From contig JAHLJT010000631.1 in NCBI GenBank assembly GCA_031308135.1, forward strand, positions 158,882,921 to 158,946,920: DNA of 64,000 nucleotides, read 5' to 3'. Both the position numbers and the translations under genes were made by a program. Source of the stretch: Acheta domesticus (Eukaryota; Arthropoda; Insecta; Orthoptera; Gryllidae). Every line of letters starts with the position of its first letter. Position 1 is the first letter of the stretch. The notes under the pieces are model-generated. The model was not told where the DNA came from, made no database searches, and worked only from the letters and a program-made list of their open reading frames with translations. This document shows positions 11,745 to 23,665 of the stretch, one piece after another.

Positions 11745-12350
11745 ATGTACGCAGTGCCGGGAAGACGTCGTAGATGATATAGATATGACGAGAGAAGAAA
11801 CTGTACGAGGAAAAGATCTCTGCGTAACTTTACGCATTGGGAAAGCGACAACCGTGAGTAGATTCTGCACGAAACGCGATTATGCCGTGTCACGCGCGTT
11901 CTCTCAATCCATGCTTGGGTCTTAAATTGCCAGGCAGTATAGTGAAAAACACGCAGCGGTACGATTAACATACGAAAACTCAAAATCAAAATTGTCCATT
12001 TTTAGTTCGTGTAAATGTAAATTTGAAATAGAGAAGGCATGAAAAATCTAAATATTATTTTTGAAAGTAGGCTACGGAAATCAAATCTAGACGAGTGCGT
12101 ATTTCCAAAGATTCCTTCCGCCTGTTAAAACGTTTGCGTTTACGTATCCATAAACCTAAGGCAATTGTTTGAAACAAATTCCCATAAATTGTTTGAAACA
12201 GATCATTTAACGTCCTTAAACAAGATTACAATTAAAATGCATCATCAAATTCGTCGTTATCATGTCCCGAAACAATCGTCATAAATATGACAAAGGTCAC
12301 TTTATTTTTTCGAACTCTATATTTTTTATCAAGATTAAGGCACACTTTCT
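11745..12350. other. Unassigned sequence between LINE relic and SINE
   Basis: Nothing recognised. Part may belong to the upstream region of the LINE relic, but I see no RT-like residues here. Confidence 0.4.
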
Positions 12351-12357
12351 TAAGCAA

Positions 12358-12650
12358 GCAGCCACGTGGTCAGCTCTTGGCCAGCGTGCTCGCTTTTCGC
12401 TACACAGCCCCGGGTTCGATTCCCGATCGAGGCAAGACTATAGTGTGCGTTTTCTTTGCAATGTCTCGGCATGTGTTGCTGTGTGACGATGAGAAAATTT
12501 ACTTCTTACGTTGAGAAGGGGTGGTTACGTTGACGGGAGGTGACTACGTGCTAACCACATGTACCCTTTTAACCCATGGCCGCGAGGCAGGGACGCCGCC
12601 GGTAGGCCTGAGCCCGTTCACGGGATGTTTCACCAAGTACATTTCTTAAG
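12358..12650 (+). mobile_element. tRNA-derived SINE of a second family
   Basis: The head contains an A-box-like GTGGTCAGCTCTTGGCC (about 12367-12383) and a perfect B box, GGTTCGATTCC (12412-12422), at tRNA spacing. The acceptor arm does not pair well, so this is not a functional tRNA gene. The tRNA-unrelated body follows (GTGTGCGTTTTCTTTGC...). The 3' end is uncertain. An internal Pol III promoter is expected for such elements. Confidence 0.65.
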
Positions 12651-12865
12651 TATGATGCACAGTGCATCCGTGTCCGCTCAGAGCAGGCTGCCCCGCCCAT
12701 TCAAGCACACAGTAATGGCGATGGGCCTTCCATCCTCTTTGATACTACGTAACCTGCTTTCCGCGCCGCTCCGGCCATCACTCAGAGCCGAACAGATTTG
12801 CTGAAGAGCAGCATGGCGCAGCAGAACTGAAGAGTCCAGGAAATAATCGATCCACCGTGAAAAGT

Positions 12866-13612
12866 TGTGATTGATGTTTCTGGACACGTTAACTTCTATG
12901 GTCATTGGTCCCCTTGGGGTAGTGGATGTTTTATCCCGGGAGGGGGCGGTGAGTTCTTCTCCACTGGATCATGCGCCGATGTACACATCGTCTTGCAACG
13001 GATTTCGCCCAACAAGTATCTCCCACCAGCGAGGCACCGCCACTGCCGGAACAAGACTTATGTCCCGATTGGTCTCCTGGAAACGTTGTGGTGTAGTGTG
13101 TAAGGAGATATGGTAAAGTAAAGAAGAGGAAGGAAAGATCGTGTGCGATCCATGGGCCTTCGGTTAGAGTACTACTCTTGCATTCGCCTCATTGATCGGA
13201 GATATAACAGGTAACTACCCCTCAGTGCAGCCGGCCACTACTCGTAGAATTCTCCTCCAGACAGCGGCTGAATGTGAACTATCTAGGCCAGTGGTGTCAA
13301 GGTCTTCTATTGGTAGTAGTGGCACGCGTCGTGGCACAGTAGCATGCCACGAACTTCTCTCTGCAACTAGCGTCGGGAAAGGAAATTATTAGTAACCCCG
13401 CCGTTTTACAAAAGGGATGTCGTTGTGTCTGGTGGCGGGGTAATGAACTGCGTAGAGTGGGGATTTCGTCGTGGCACTCGTGCCACGGACTCCCACTCGT
13501 GGCATCGACCTTAAAACACTGATCTACGCAGTATCAAAAAGCTGTCATCGTCGGGACTACTCAACCGCAGGACCTCCCGGTCAGAGTCATCGGAGACAAC
13601 TAAACTCAGCCA
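12866..13612 (-). mobile_element. SINE-A copy interrupted by a hAT MITE
   Basis: Minus-strand orientation, so the plus strand reads tail first: a degraded GTTAACTTCTATGGTCATTGG, then ATGTTTTATCCCGGGAGG, the CTCCCACCAGCGAGGCACC block, GATCGTGTGCGATCC, and CTCCTCCAGACAGCGGCTG. The reverse complement near 13612-13580 gives GGCTGAGTTTAGTTG, an A-box-like head, then the GGGAGGTCCT segment. The element is split at 13289-13521 by a hAT insertion, and SINE-A sequence continues on both sides. Confidence 0.8.
13289..13521. mobile_element. Non-autonomous hAT MITE nested in SINE-A
   Basis: 233 bp. The left end CAGTGGTGTCAAGGTC and the reverse complement of the right end CAGTGTTTTAAGGTCG form imperfect terminal inverted repeats. 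Flanking 8-mers ATCTAGGC (13281-13288) and ATCTACGC (13522-13529) match 7/8, as expected for an aged hAT target-site duplication. The interior has GTGGCACG-type inverted motifs and no coding sequence. Confidence 0.8.
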
Positions 13613-13699
13613 GTCAGAATCGTGTTGAAACTCATGTGTTTTCTGTAATATATGTTGTAATCAACCTGTGCCAGAAGTCAAGATTATAAATTGTTGCAG

Positions 13700-15057
13700 C
13701 AGGGGCGTAGCGTCCATGGATGTGGATGATGTGTTACATACCCTGACAATATCAGTTATTTTTACTTTAAAATGATTGTAAATTGACCATTTTTTATTTT
13801 CATTTTGTATTACACAATCTCTCTTTATATTTCAAACTTCGCGCCGTTGAAGATTCAATTCTTCGCGTGGATGAATGACTCACTCGGAAATGCAGCCTCG
13901 CCTGCGCTGTGAATCAGATGCACAGGTAACCATTACATCCAGCGAGCCAATGAAATAAATCTTATGTTACGAAATTTCATGGTTTTCTTCGGTGTTTGTA
14001 AGAGAACAAGGTTAATTAATTAGCATAGTAATTTTATTTATGTGTTATTATATTATTTTAATGCATTTGGTAAAAATATGTTTATAGCGAATTTAGGTTA
14101 GAGATTATGGTGGTTGAATGCACAAGGATATGTGACCGTACAATCCACATCCGTGCTGAGGAATGGCCAGTAAAACGCGATCCAAGTAATAGCCTATTTA
14201 ATTATGAAATCGTATTTTCCTGTGCACATAATTATGGAGTTGTCTTGTGCCGTGGACACATTTAAAACTAGAAATATGCAGGCTAACATTCTCTGAAAAG
14301 AAAAATATAATTAAACCATTCTGTCAAAAACCTACGCTCAGTATCATTTCGAACATTACAAACTGTCAGCGATATTTTATTAATAAAATTTGTGATAACG
14401 AATCATGGATATGCGGATGTAAAAGTCTTAAAATACTACGTTACTGATCTTTTGTGTTCTCAAAAGAAAAAAAAGGGTGGGATTTCAATGTTTACGCAGA
14501 TTTGAATAATATTTACAAGGCTATCAAGACACGTAAGTACTCGTCCACTCATATAGCACGTGAGAAACTGTTAAAAATGTTCGGAAAATCTAAGAGGATA
14601 AAATTTTATTAAATTTCAGCAATACAACAGTGATATAAGGAAAAAACAGAGAAATTTTATTACACTTCATTCGAGTTGTGTACTTTTTTGGGAGACAAGG
14701 GCTTGCATTTCGTGGACGTGATAATAGGGGATCATCAAACACAGAAAATTTCATAGAATATATAAATGAAATAATGAAATATGATTAAACTTCCAAGGAT
14801 GATGTGGAAAATTCCATCGTTTCATGCAACCTCACCAGAAATTCAGAACGATTAGATTTCAAGTGTGATCATGGTAATGTCTCGTCTACAAGTTGAAGAT
14901 CATTGCTTTCCATTTTATAAATTACGCTCATTCTAATGGGTCCGAAATGAAATGGGGCAATTTTTAAAATAGGGAATAAGGAATATTTAAGAGTTTTAAA
15001 TTATTTTCTCATTTCTCGAGTTACATACCATGAGCCAAAAATCAGGCTACGCCACTG
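13700..15057 (+). mobile_element. Decayed hAT transposon with transposase remnants
   Basis: 1,358 bp. The left terminus CAGGGGCGTAGC and the right terminus (reverse complement CAGTGGCGTAGC) match 11/12. Flanks TGTTGCAG (13692-13699) and TGGTGCAG (15058-15065) match 7/8 as an 8-bp duplication. Autonomous hATs of this type are usually longer, so the copy is internally deleted as well as mutated. Confidence 0.85.
14380..14905 (+). pseudogene. hAT transposase fragments (TTF-type zinc finger, DUF4371)
   Basis: Fragments in shifting frames follow the order of ZMYM-like hAT transposases. About 14395-14425 gives ESWICGC, the start of the TTF-type zinc finger. About 14480-14560 gives WDFNVYADLNN then STHI, the usual GFxDLNNL...SxxH stretch. 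About 14690-14770 gives GRQGLAFRGRDNRGSSN, a hallmark of the DUF4371 region, followed by ENFIEYINEI. About 14822-14900 gives TSPEIQND, a stop, then ISSVI. Stops and frameshifts separate the pieces and the catalytic C-terminal half is missing. Not functional. Confidence 0.8.
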
Positions 15058-15069
15058 TGGTGCAGTATG

Positions 15070-15895
15070 TTTATGTTGAAACCGTGCAAATATTACATAC
15101 TTTTAAAATCAACTTTAAAATTGAAAATAACTTTCTACTTAACCCCAACAAACCTAACTACTGATTGTTTCTGTCAAGCTACGTTACGGAATGGGAATAC
15201 CTCAATGAATATTTTAATACGTACGTCTAAATATGTCACTTCATTGATAATGTCACAAAATCCGGTTTATCTGCTCCAAACGCAGGATTCTTAAGTTCCC
15301 GTGGGCATCGTTTCCGAGTTACCTGTTTCCAGCGTAACATGTGTTGCAGATTTTATAAGAGTCTGCTTTTTTCTTAAACAATAATTTGCGAAATTCCTAG
15401 TTTTTGGTCTTAATTCTGTTTGATGTACCCTGTGGGGGTCAATTCCTTACCCAGCAATAGCTTACTTACTCGATCTTTGATTGGGTCTTAAAAAGCTTAC
15501 AAAATAATAACATTATTATACAGAGGATTTCTTTCTAGGGGTCTGAATTGTGTATATTTGGCAACGGGCATTCCAAGTAATGAAATATAGTCAAATTCAA
15601 TATTGAAGTGAAACACTGTTCTGACAATGTTGGAGAAATTCGTTTCTCAATGACCTTGAAGATGGCGACATTCTTTTTCAAATTCAGGATGTTCCACACC
15701 TGATAAAAACTAAATGTAAACTTAAATGTTTTTTTTCAATTACTCAGTAAAAATAGTGATACATGTGATGTAAAGATGTGTGTTAAAGTTAATGGGTTTG
15801 TTGTCGCTTCTGGCACAAGTGAGCATTAAGGGCAAGCATGAAGCTGGTTCTGGATATTGCCGGTTCCCCGGTGCGACACTAGGCCATCCTCAGGA
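15070..15895. other. AT-rich stretch, nothing recognised
   Basis: No repeat or gene supported. An AAGATGGCGAC string near 15659-15669 fits a YY1/Pho core but stands alone. Confidence 0.4.
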
Positions 15896-15900
15896 CAGGC

Positions 15901-16732
15901 CAGTGGCGTAGAGTGGGTGTCAGCTGCCAGGTGGGAGGAAAATGTCGCCGCCATCTTATTTAGGTATTTCAGCTTAAAAGACTAAAATATACAAGCTTGA
16001 ACAACGTAGCAGATAGTTAAACCTACAATTACATAATAAAAAACCTAAATGAAATATTTAATATATAGTCCAAAGTATAAATACACACGAATAATACAAA
16101 TTTTTATCATAGTTCAATAATCTAACAATGGCTACACTTCACTATAAGCACTAAAATCACAATTTGGAAAACGCATACATATTTACGATTTAATAGTTAA
16201 TGTGAACTTGGCTATTCATCAGTGGAACTTTCGTTGAATCATCACTTATGGGCTTCTCTGAAGGTACATATCCGTTTTGTAATATAATTTGCAATTGTTA
16301 CTATAGAACACAATACAGTTGAACACTATTCTTTATACGGTAGAATCATTCTCTCTGAATATTAGTCATAAACAATTCAAGCACAAAATAAAACATGGGG
16401 AAACCCTACAAGCAGGTGCAGATCCACGGGCATTTTCAATAAATGTTACTACACCAAAATTTCTGTAACCACACCAAAATTTTTCAGTAATGTTCATTTT
16501 AACTTGTCACGAAATTTTCAAGCAAAGATATTTTCGGCTAATCGTAAAAACGAATAAAATCGTATCGAGCATGAGCTGAGTGTAGCCTGCGACATTTTAC
16601 AAAATTTGTAATACGACACATTTGACCAAAACATTTTGTATTTCCCCCTCCCAAAATTTGTCTCTGGATCCGTCCCCTGAAAGTACCGTGCAGGAGGGCT
16701 GCCCCTGCCGCCCCCACTACGCTACGCCACTG
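15901..16732. mobile_element. Probable non-autonomous hAT element
   Basis: 832 bp between CAGTGGCGTAG at the left and CTACGCCACTG at the right (11-bp perfect inverted repeat), with similar GC-rich subterminal sequence inside both ends. The 8-bp flanks (GGACAGGC and CGTCTGTC) do not match, so the duplication has decayed or the ends belong to different copies. The interior is AT-rich and non-coding. Confidence 0.55.
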
Positions 16733-16865
16733 CGTCTGTCACCATCCGACACCTGGTCTGTGCGGATCGAAGGGGAGCGCATTCCGACACACTGTCCGCT
16801 AGGCTTTATAGGAGGTATAATGACGAAATTGCGCGACGAAGTTACATTTTTTTATAAGTAGTTAT

Positions 16866-16906
16866 GAAAGTCATTACAGTTATTATAATAGTCATTACAG
16901 TTATTA
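16866..16906. repeat. 21-bp tandem duplication
   Basis: AGTCATTACAGTTATTATAA is repeated twice in direct tandem, one base apart. Minor local repeat. Confidence 0.8.
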
Positions 16907-17269
16907 TAATTTATTTGTGCACTTGTTTACATATACACTTGCAACTTCATCTTTCTGTCGCTTTCTGATTTTCATATTCTGCTTCCCTCTCTAATCAAAC
17001 CTTTTCCCACGTCCCAAAAAGTTTATTGTTCGACTCATTTTATTTCTCATTTATCTACGCGATTTTTGTGATTAGATTTTAAAACATCGAAAATATTCTA
17101 ATTCCACACATGAACATACACATTCAAAAACCCTTGTACGCTTTTGTATTATTCCAGACACATCCTGAAATGCGCGTAAAAGCCCATAAAGAAAGATATA
17201 GTAGTAAGTGCATGCCATTTGTGCTAGAGGCTTTGTCTTCCCGATTCGTCGAGTTGACACATTCGCAAT

Positions 17270-17460
17270 TGATTCGAGGCTTTTCGGCCACGTGTCGCCG
17301 CGTGTCTGTTTGTGCTCCTCTTGGCGGCCTTCGACCGAGCGACAGCCGACGGCAGCCATGAGTGACGGCGCTGCCATTGGAGATTGCAGCACATCCGTTT
17401 CCCGCGCCGCGCAGCGCCGCACCGCGCTGCCCCGCTGCAGTCGATAAGGTCGATGCTGAG
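17270..17460. other. Short CpG island
   Basis: CpG-dense patch with GCGCCGCGCAGCGCCGC-like pentamer sequence. Frames through it in both strands are short and unrecognised. Confidence 0.45.
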
Positions 17461-17469
17461 GCATTGTCG

Positions 17470-19025
17470 AGAGCTCTAAAGGTGACGTACATCACATTTG
17501 GATAGTCTTCGCCGGTCTGGGCTGTCATGTTATGTCATTTGGCAATAGATCTTCTGTGACCTTTGAACTAGTACGTGCTTTGTCGAGAATCATACAATAT
17601 TTGGAATTGCGTTGTGATAATGCCTAGTTGACATCCAAGTAGAACGGTTTCTTACGATGTCCAACCCTTGAGGCCCCAAAAAATAGGCTTCATATCGAAT
17701 ATCAATAACAGGAGACGTAAGGTTTGGAGTTTCGATTATGAAATATCGTCTCTGGATTTCATTGCCGTAATATTTAAATATTCAGTACAATTTGAACTTA
17801 CAGACTACCGATTCGGTTGGTGTTGATTCAAATGAACTGACTAATGACGTTTAAAATTACTTATCAAAAACAATAACGTTTTTTCAAATAACACCTTTTT
17901 CACTGCCTACAATGGTTTTAATTGTTTGAATGAACAAATCAATTAATTTGTGCACAGTAGCAATTTATGACACTAATTAATCATGAAAAAACGAGAAACT
18001 ATAACCTGCAATGAAAATAAGGAAAAACAAGATCTAGTACTACTTATTACAATGTCTCTGGTTTGAATACAATAATTTTTGGTTTGTAAATGGCATTGCA
18101 GTTTCGCTACTTAATATTTTAACTATAAGCATGTGAAATATCCCCTAGAAAAATGAGTGTCCTCGCAAGTAAATATATATGCATTCAGTTTAAATTACTA
18201 TAATTTTAATGTAAATGACAAGAAAAAATACTATTTTATTATTTAAGTTATTTTGCTTATTGATATTGTCTACGACTAAATAGTAAATATTTAAAAGAAT
18301 CTTACCGATCTTTAAAATAATTTTCTGGGAGATACTGTATTTCCTCATAATCAGAAAATCAATTGACAAAACTCAGTACTTATGTTCCTGTAAAAATTGA
18401 CAAAAATTAATGTATCCAATAAGTATTTACCTTAGAAATTTATAAAATCGGTTTTTGTTCAATAAAAAAACAGTATATAAACATTTTATTATTATAAATA
18501 TGATTTATTTAAAAATTATTTAAATTCAGAAATTCAATTTATTAATTTTTCATCGTGATTTTTATTCACCTTCAAGCTGACAATGACAGTATCAAAGTAG
18601 GTGATATTTCTATGATTCTCTGTTTTTATTTCATATTTCGAATGTAAATACTTACATTTTAAATGCTTTTTTTCGTTCTCCAGCCTTACCAAAAGTCCTT
18701 TATAAAACTCTTAGCAGACACCAACAAACGTACTAATTGTGATAATCCGTCTAAAGATCTCATTGTAAGATAATATTCAGACTCTGGTAATCACAACCAA
18801 TAAGCGTCAACTATATAAAATGTAAGAACGACTAGTTCATAGATTTTCTAGAAATTGACATATTTGCTTGCCACTTGAGACAATTGTTGGGAAGTTAAAA
18901 TATTTGACTTCGAATTTTGTTTAGTTCATCGCTGAAAAGCACGACGCTCTCAAATAAGAATATTCCATCAGCAATGCAATACCTTCAACATGGGAATCAC
19001 AGGCGGGGTAGAGCGGTATGTTCCC
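17470..19025. other. AT-rich stretch, nothing recognised
   Basis: About 1.5 kb of AT-rich sequence without supported coding frames, transposon ends or tandem repeats. Confidence 0.5.
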
Positions 19026-19030
19026 TTATG

Positions 19031-19432
19031 TGATTGATTGATTTGTGATACTGGGCGCGTCAACTACTAAGGTCGTTAGTCCCGTAAATGTATTGGTTTT
19101 GTGGTGAAATATCATTGGCATTTAAAATGAAATGATTACAGTCGTTTTGTGGGTTCCAGACAGCAGAAAGTGATGATGGTAAGCCATCGAAAGCTGCTCT
19201 TCAAATAAACAGTATTGTTGGCAATGACAACACCTGTGATCATTAAGCCCGTAAGTGTAGTTGGTTTTCACCACGGAAAGCCCGATTTGTGCAGCCGGCC
19301 GCTAGAATACTCCTCCCGACAGTGGTTGCTACGTAGGTAGTGTTGAAAATCCTGCCAGGCACCGTCGGGACTCGAACACTAGGACCTCCCAGTCAATGGC
19401 TCTGCAGAGACATAAGTTGAGCGCCCTGTCAG
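19031..19432 (-). mobile_element. SINE-A copy with good B box, rearranged body
   Basis: The plus strand starts with the tail GATTGATTGATT and GCGTCAACTACTAAGGTCG. At the far end, the reverse complement gives a head with GCGCTCAACTTATG (A-box-like) and GTGTTCGAGTCCC (B box). Body landmarks CAGCCGGCCGCTAGAATACTCC and GTTGAAAATCC are present, but the centre is replaced by unrelated sequence with a second GATCATTAAGCCCGTAAGTG, suggesting recombination between copies. Confidence 0.75.
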
Positions 19433-19434
19433 GT

Positions 19435-20140
19435 CACAGTCTCCATCGCTTTCGGCGCCCTTCTCCACACTGCGATCTCGCGCGCGGTGGAGCGCCGCGC
19501 TGGCCGTACGTCGCGACAAATTGCAGGGCATCTGCCGGGCGAAGACGCGGGCGCGCGGCGCGGCGCGGCGCCTCTCTCGGAGGGGCGTTAATAAAACATG
19601 GCGGAGCCTAATGAAGACGCCTGGCGCGTGGAGCTATCGGCGCGCGCGATTTACTGCGCGCGCGCACGTGACGCGGGCGTAAACGCGCGCTTTAGCGGCT
19701 GCCGCGCGATTGCTCAACCCGCCCACTACGCCCACGACTCCCCCCGTCGCCTCTGCTTACCACCCGCCCTCCTTCCCCGCCGCCCTGTACTCTACCGTAC
19801 TCACCGTTCCCGCCACCTCCACCGCATCCTCACCTTCGCTACCCTGATCACCCTGCCTCTCCCAGTCACCCCTAGCATGCCTACCGTCAGAGCCACTATC
19901 GCCACATTCACTGCCCCCGTCGCCTCCATCCCCACGTCTCCCCTGCCACCCGCGACCGCCTTCCCAACGTCCTCGCCGCTGAAGAGCTCCGGCGTCCCCC
20001 CTTTCTTCCCCGTCGCTTTCACCACCCCGTGTTCTCCCACCATCCTTTCCTGCCACGGCGCGCCACCCGCGCCGGCGCTGTCTCTCCGAGGTCGTTACTG
20101 CCCCTCCCTTGCGGCCGAGGCAGTTACTGGGCCTTCTGCT
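19435..20140. other. CpG island with C/T-rich triplet-like tail
   Basis: Core 19435-19720 is very CpG-dense with a GGCGC pentamer run near 19552-19570. From 19730 to about 20060 the plus strand becomes C/T/A-rich and G-poor with a CCNCC-type three-base rhythm. The core contains TTAATAAAACATGGCGG, combining a homeodomain-like AT site with an ATGGCG core. Confidence 0.55.
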
Positions 20141-20380
20141 CGGCTACTTCTCATGTTGCAGGGGCTCCAGAGGGTTCCGGTCATTATTGTTGTAATAGGC
20201 GTGTTGAAAGCGTTTTTCTTCGTAAGTTCAGCGAATTTTAAGAATGTGAGATGTTATTTTGTATGGGGACCGGTGTTTCCTTGCAGGAGTCTCAGATGTG
20301 CGTCACAATTAACGAAATTCTACCAAAATACCCAGGAAAATGACATTTGTAGATATTGTTCAGTAAACTGTGTACATTGA
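19598..20380 (+). CDS. Unrecognised GC-rich open frame, doubtful
   Basis: 260 codons starting in a strong AACATGGCG context (MAEPNEDAWRVELSARA...). The middle is Pro/Thr/Ser-rich, as expected of the pyrimidine-skewed DNA itself, and no domain is recognised. A donor-like TTCGTAAGTT lies near 20219-20228, so a first exon of about 620 bases is conceivable. More likely a chance frame in an island. The ATG also coincides with a YY1/Pho-type motif. Confidence 0.12.
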   Translation: MAEPNEDAWRVELSARAIYCARARDAGVNARFSGCRAIAQPAHYAHDSPRRLCLPPALLPRRPVLYRTHRSRHLHRILTFATLITLPLPVTPSMPTVRATIATFTAPVASIPTSPLPPATAFPTSSPLKSSGVPPFFPVAFTTPCSPTILSCHGAPPAPALSLRGRYCPSLAAEAVTGPSARLLLMLQGLQRVPVIIVVIGVLKAFFFVSSANFKNVRCYFVWGPVFPCRSLRCASQLTKFYQNTQENDICRYCSVNCVH

Positions 20381-20384
20381 AAGT

Positions 20385-22715
20385 ATTACCTTATCTGTCA
20401 CGTATGCTTACATTCTATGAATTTCAAAAAACACTTCATTCTATGACTTTAGTTTTGTTTTGTCTTTACTTCTAGAGTTTGTGAAATATTTCGAGTTATT
20501 TATTGTTGCATCAATGACAATCATCATCATCGTTTTTTTTTATTTGTTGATAGTTCAAAGAACTCTTCCTGTCCGAACGTATAAATCTGTTTATTATCAA
20601 AATGGAACTCTAAAATAATCCAGCTTACGTGTAGAAAGTAAGTACTGGCTATTTCACAATCTGCCGTCTCTTTAATTCATTGAAACCAAATTGAAAAATT
20701 AAAGCTTAGCTTAAAGATAATTGTCGGCCAAACCTACTCATTATAAAAATATTGTGGAAATTCGAGATATATTACGTTTTACTGCCATCAGACAGATTTA
20801 CCTTTTATTAATATGTTATAGAGTTTTTCTCACACTGTGCGAACCAACTAAATCGTCATGTTCAGAGAGTCACTGCTTACGACCCAGCTGCCTTGATGTG
20901 ACAGTAAGAAACCAAGAAAAATCCCTCCCGACATGAAATATTTTCTATTCTCTTGTTGCGTTTTAAAGCCTCAAATATTTTGATATTCTTTGTATGCAGA
21001 GCCTGCACTGCATAAATATAATTTTCTATATTATTGCAGTATTCGTGAAGACTGTTTTTGTTAAATTATTTAATTTATTTCAGTGATAACTGTTATGTCA
21101 AAAAATACACAAGGAATAAACAGTTAACAAATATTTATTTTGTACTTTATTCAATTCCAGAGTTCCAAATCTGACCGAAAATAATGCCTTATTCAATTTA
21201 ACCAAGTGATGTATCAATAGCCATAGCACTGTCGTTGTGACCAGGAGATTTATCAGTTCTTAGCTGGTAAATCTGGGGTTCTGGGGACGATGCAGATTGA
21301 ATGTCTGGGAGTCCAAAGTCTCACTTTGTTTTATCTTTCGAAATTCTCTAAACTAGTTTCTGGGACAAAAAAGTGGTTATTTACATACTGAGAACAATCT
21401 CGCCCAACCAGATTGTCATAAAAATGAAATAATGGTAATTCCAAGAAATGTAATTTTTAGCAGCACATATATTCGTGACCATTTCCCCCCCATTTTGATT
21501 GTGAATAAGAGATGTCAAACGAGTAAACCTCTCTAACGACATGTTATGGGCAATCACAAGAATATTATGAGTCGTGTTAAATATAATGCAAAGGGCTTAA
21601 TCTTTCATATGCCGTGAATGAATATGAATAAATAGTATTCGTTGATTTGATATTAGAAATAAATAATGTACTCCTCTAGGAAATTAGAGCGGAACGTAAT
21701 CTAGTCTAGGGATAGTGGCGTTCTTGCCTGGACACGGAGTGTCTGAACAAACTCTGAAGTAGCACTGGCGCTCAAACTAAATTTTATATTTTTCAAGTAG
21801 ATTTTCCACTCCGTGGATTAACTAGTATTATAATGAAAAATTGATCATTATGTAGCTATGTATGTGTACTTTACGATTCAATATGTTTCTCGTCTACAAC
21901 TACATCAAGATAATAAAATTGGGTGACATTTTAGACAATGGTGCGTGTCCAGTAGTCGCCCATCGAAATCGGTTTCCGGATGTGCAAAAGAACTTAGACA
22001 TCGAAGCTGAGCTAATGTCTTTTCTAAAGGATAAATGAGGTTTACGAAAATGAAAACAAGGAACGGTGAACGGACTAATAGAAAGAAAATGAAAAAAATT
22101 CTGAAGATGATTGATGTGAACAGGAAATTATCTTTGCAATTAGTAGTAACTCTATTCTAGAATATCATGACGTGAAAACATGAGAGGAATATAGCGATGT
22201 GCGAAATAACGCCATCTTGACAGGTAAATTGCCAGAGAATGCATATATTTTCCTCGAACATCTTCTGCATATTCAAACTTGGAGTAAAGTAATTCATTAA
22301 TGGATATGTTTCGAGCAGAATCTGATGCGAATAGAGCGTATTATTACCGCCGGAGCTACCACATAACATTATCTATCTATACAGAAACATTACATCATCA
22401 AACAATTTTGAACGTTTCATGTTCATAATATACTCATTATAGTTAAAAAATAATGAAACATAAATATGGCAGGTTACGAGATTATGCACGTAAATGTAAG
22501 TACTTATTTCACAAATTCAAAGGTTATCTTTATTTTCTTTTGTCAGAAGACTCGCGGCTTTACATTATAATGTAAATGTGCCAGAGTCAACACTAGGAGG
22601 TAAGAGGAAAGATGCTTACTAAAAGCGAGGGAAAAAATTGCAGGCATAAAATTAAAAGAAATATTCAGAAGCTTCTAGCATTTATACAACATTCTGAGTT
22701 CACTTCCAGCGACTT
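20385..22715. other. AT-rich stretch, nothing recognised
   Basis: About 2.3 kb. I found no terminal repeats, RT or transposase-like residues, or tandem arrays. All frames are short. Confidence 0.45.
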
Positions 22716-22729
22716 TTGCAACGTAGGCG

Positions 22730-23400
22730 CTATTTGCGCGAGGAACGCAAACATCGCAACGCAGAGCGTCTGGCGCTCGTCGGAGGAGTGGGCGTGGCGG
22801 CGCGGGCGAGGGAGGGGGAGGTGAAGAGCGGGGATGCAGCCGCGGACGTGACGTAACGAGCGCACATCGTGCCGCTGCCGCGAGTGCGCAATTTGCGAGC
22901 GCCAGAAGACAGAGACCCGAGAGCCAGTGGGAGAGAGAGAGAGGGAGCGAGCCAAAGGGAGAGAGGGAGAGAGATCCTGTAGGAAAGAGAGCGAAATGGT
23001 GAGGGAAAGAGGGAGGGAGGGGGAGATGGGGAGGACGAGAAGATGAGAGAGTGAGATGCGGAGGGCGAGAGAGGGGAGAGAGGGGAGAGTGCGAGAGGGA
23101 GCGAGTGACAGAGGGGAGGAGAGAGCGAGAGAAGTGTGAGCGAGGGCGGAGGGCGGCGCACGTACCATTACGCTCCTGATGGACACTTGACCTCTCGTGT
23201 GCCCCGGCTTATTCAATTATTCGTCGGCGGCCTCTCCACAGCTTTGCCCGCGGGCGTGTACGGACGCCTCGGCCGGTGTGGCGCGGTGCGGTGTCGAAGC
23301 ATGGGTGATGGCGGGGGCGGAGGCCGGTGATGATGGGGGCGAGTGCCGAAGTATGGAGGTCGACTGGAAGCGGCCAGAGGAAGTGATGTGCGCGGTAGAG
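22730..23400. other. CpG island flanking a purine tract
   Basis: CpG-dense at 22740-22920 and again at 23140-23345, with the GA tract between them. The minus-strand frames (22665-23216 and 22730-23161) are simple translations of CT repeats, so they are not genes. Confidence 0.55.
22929..23135. repeat. ~205-bp GA-rich purine tract
   Basis: Almost pure purine on the plus strand, with many GAGAG pentamers. Such tracts bind GAGA-factor/CLAMP-type proteins in insects and can form triplex DNA. Its position inside a CpG island fits a promoter-proximal or Polycomb/Trithorax-type element, which is inference. Confidence 0.7.
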
Positions 23401-23665
23401 TAAACCCCACTTTACAGACTGGTAGTCTATTACACATTCACTCTCGAACGTCGTGTACGGCTTCTCTCTTAGACACACCCCTTACCCTTTTCCCCTCGAG
23501 ACCATGTTGACATTGCGTATGTAATACGGATATTTCATCAACAGTAAATTTCGAAATGCAGACAGTAGGCGTAATTAATTCTTGAAACAATAGACGTTTT
23601 TAAATTTTGCTTAAATAGAGCAGTGTTAAATGGTATCGAAGGCTTCCGCGGCCAGAGTCATGATG

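Noticed and set aside
12358..12440. Intact tRNA gene
   Set aside because: The B box is perfect but the acceptor and anticodon arms do not pair well, and a SINE-like body follows.
15901..16732. Firm hAT assignment with target duplication
   Set aside because: The termini match but the 8-bp flanks do not, so it is listed only as probable.
22665..23216. 183-codon minus-strand frame rich in Ser/Leu/Pro
   Set aside because: It translates the GA/CT tract and CpG island. No domain-like content.
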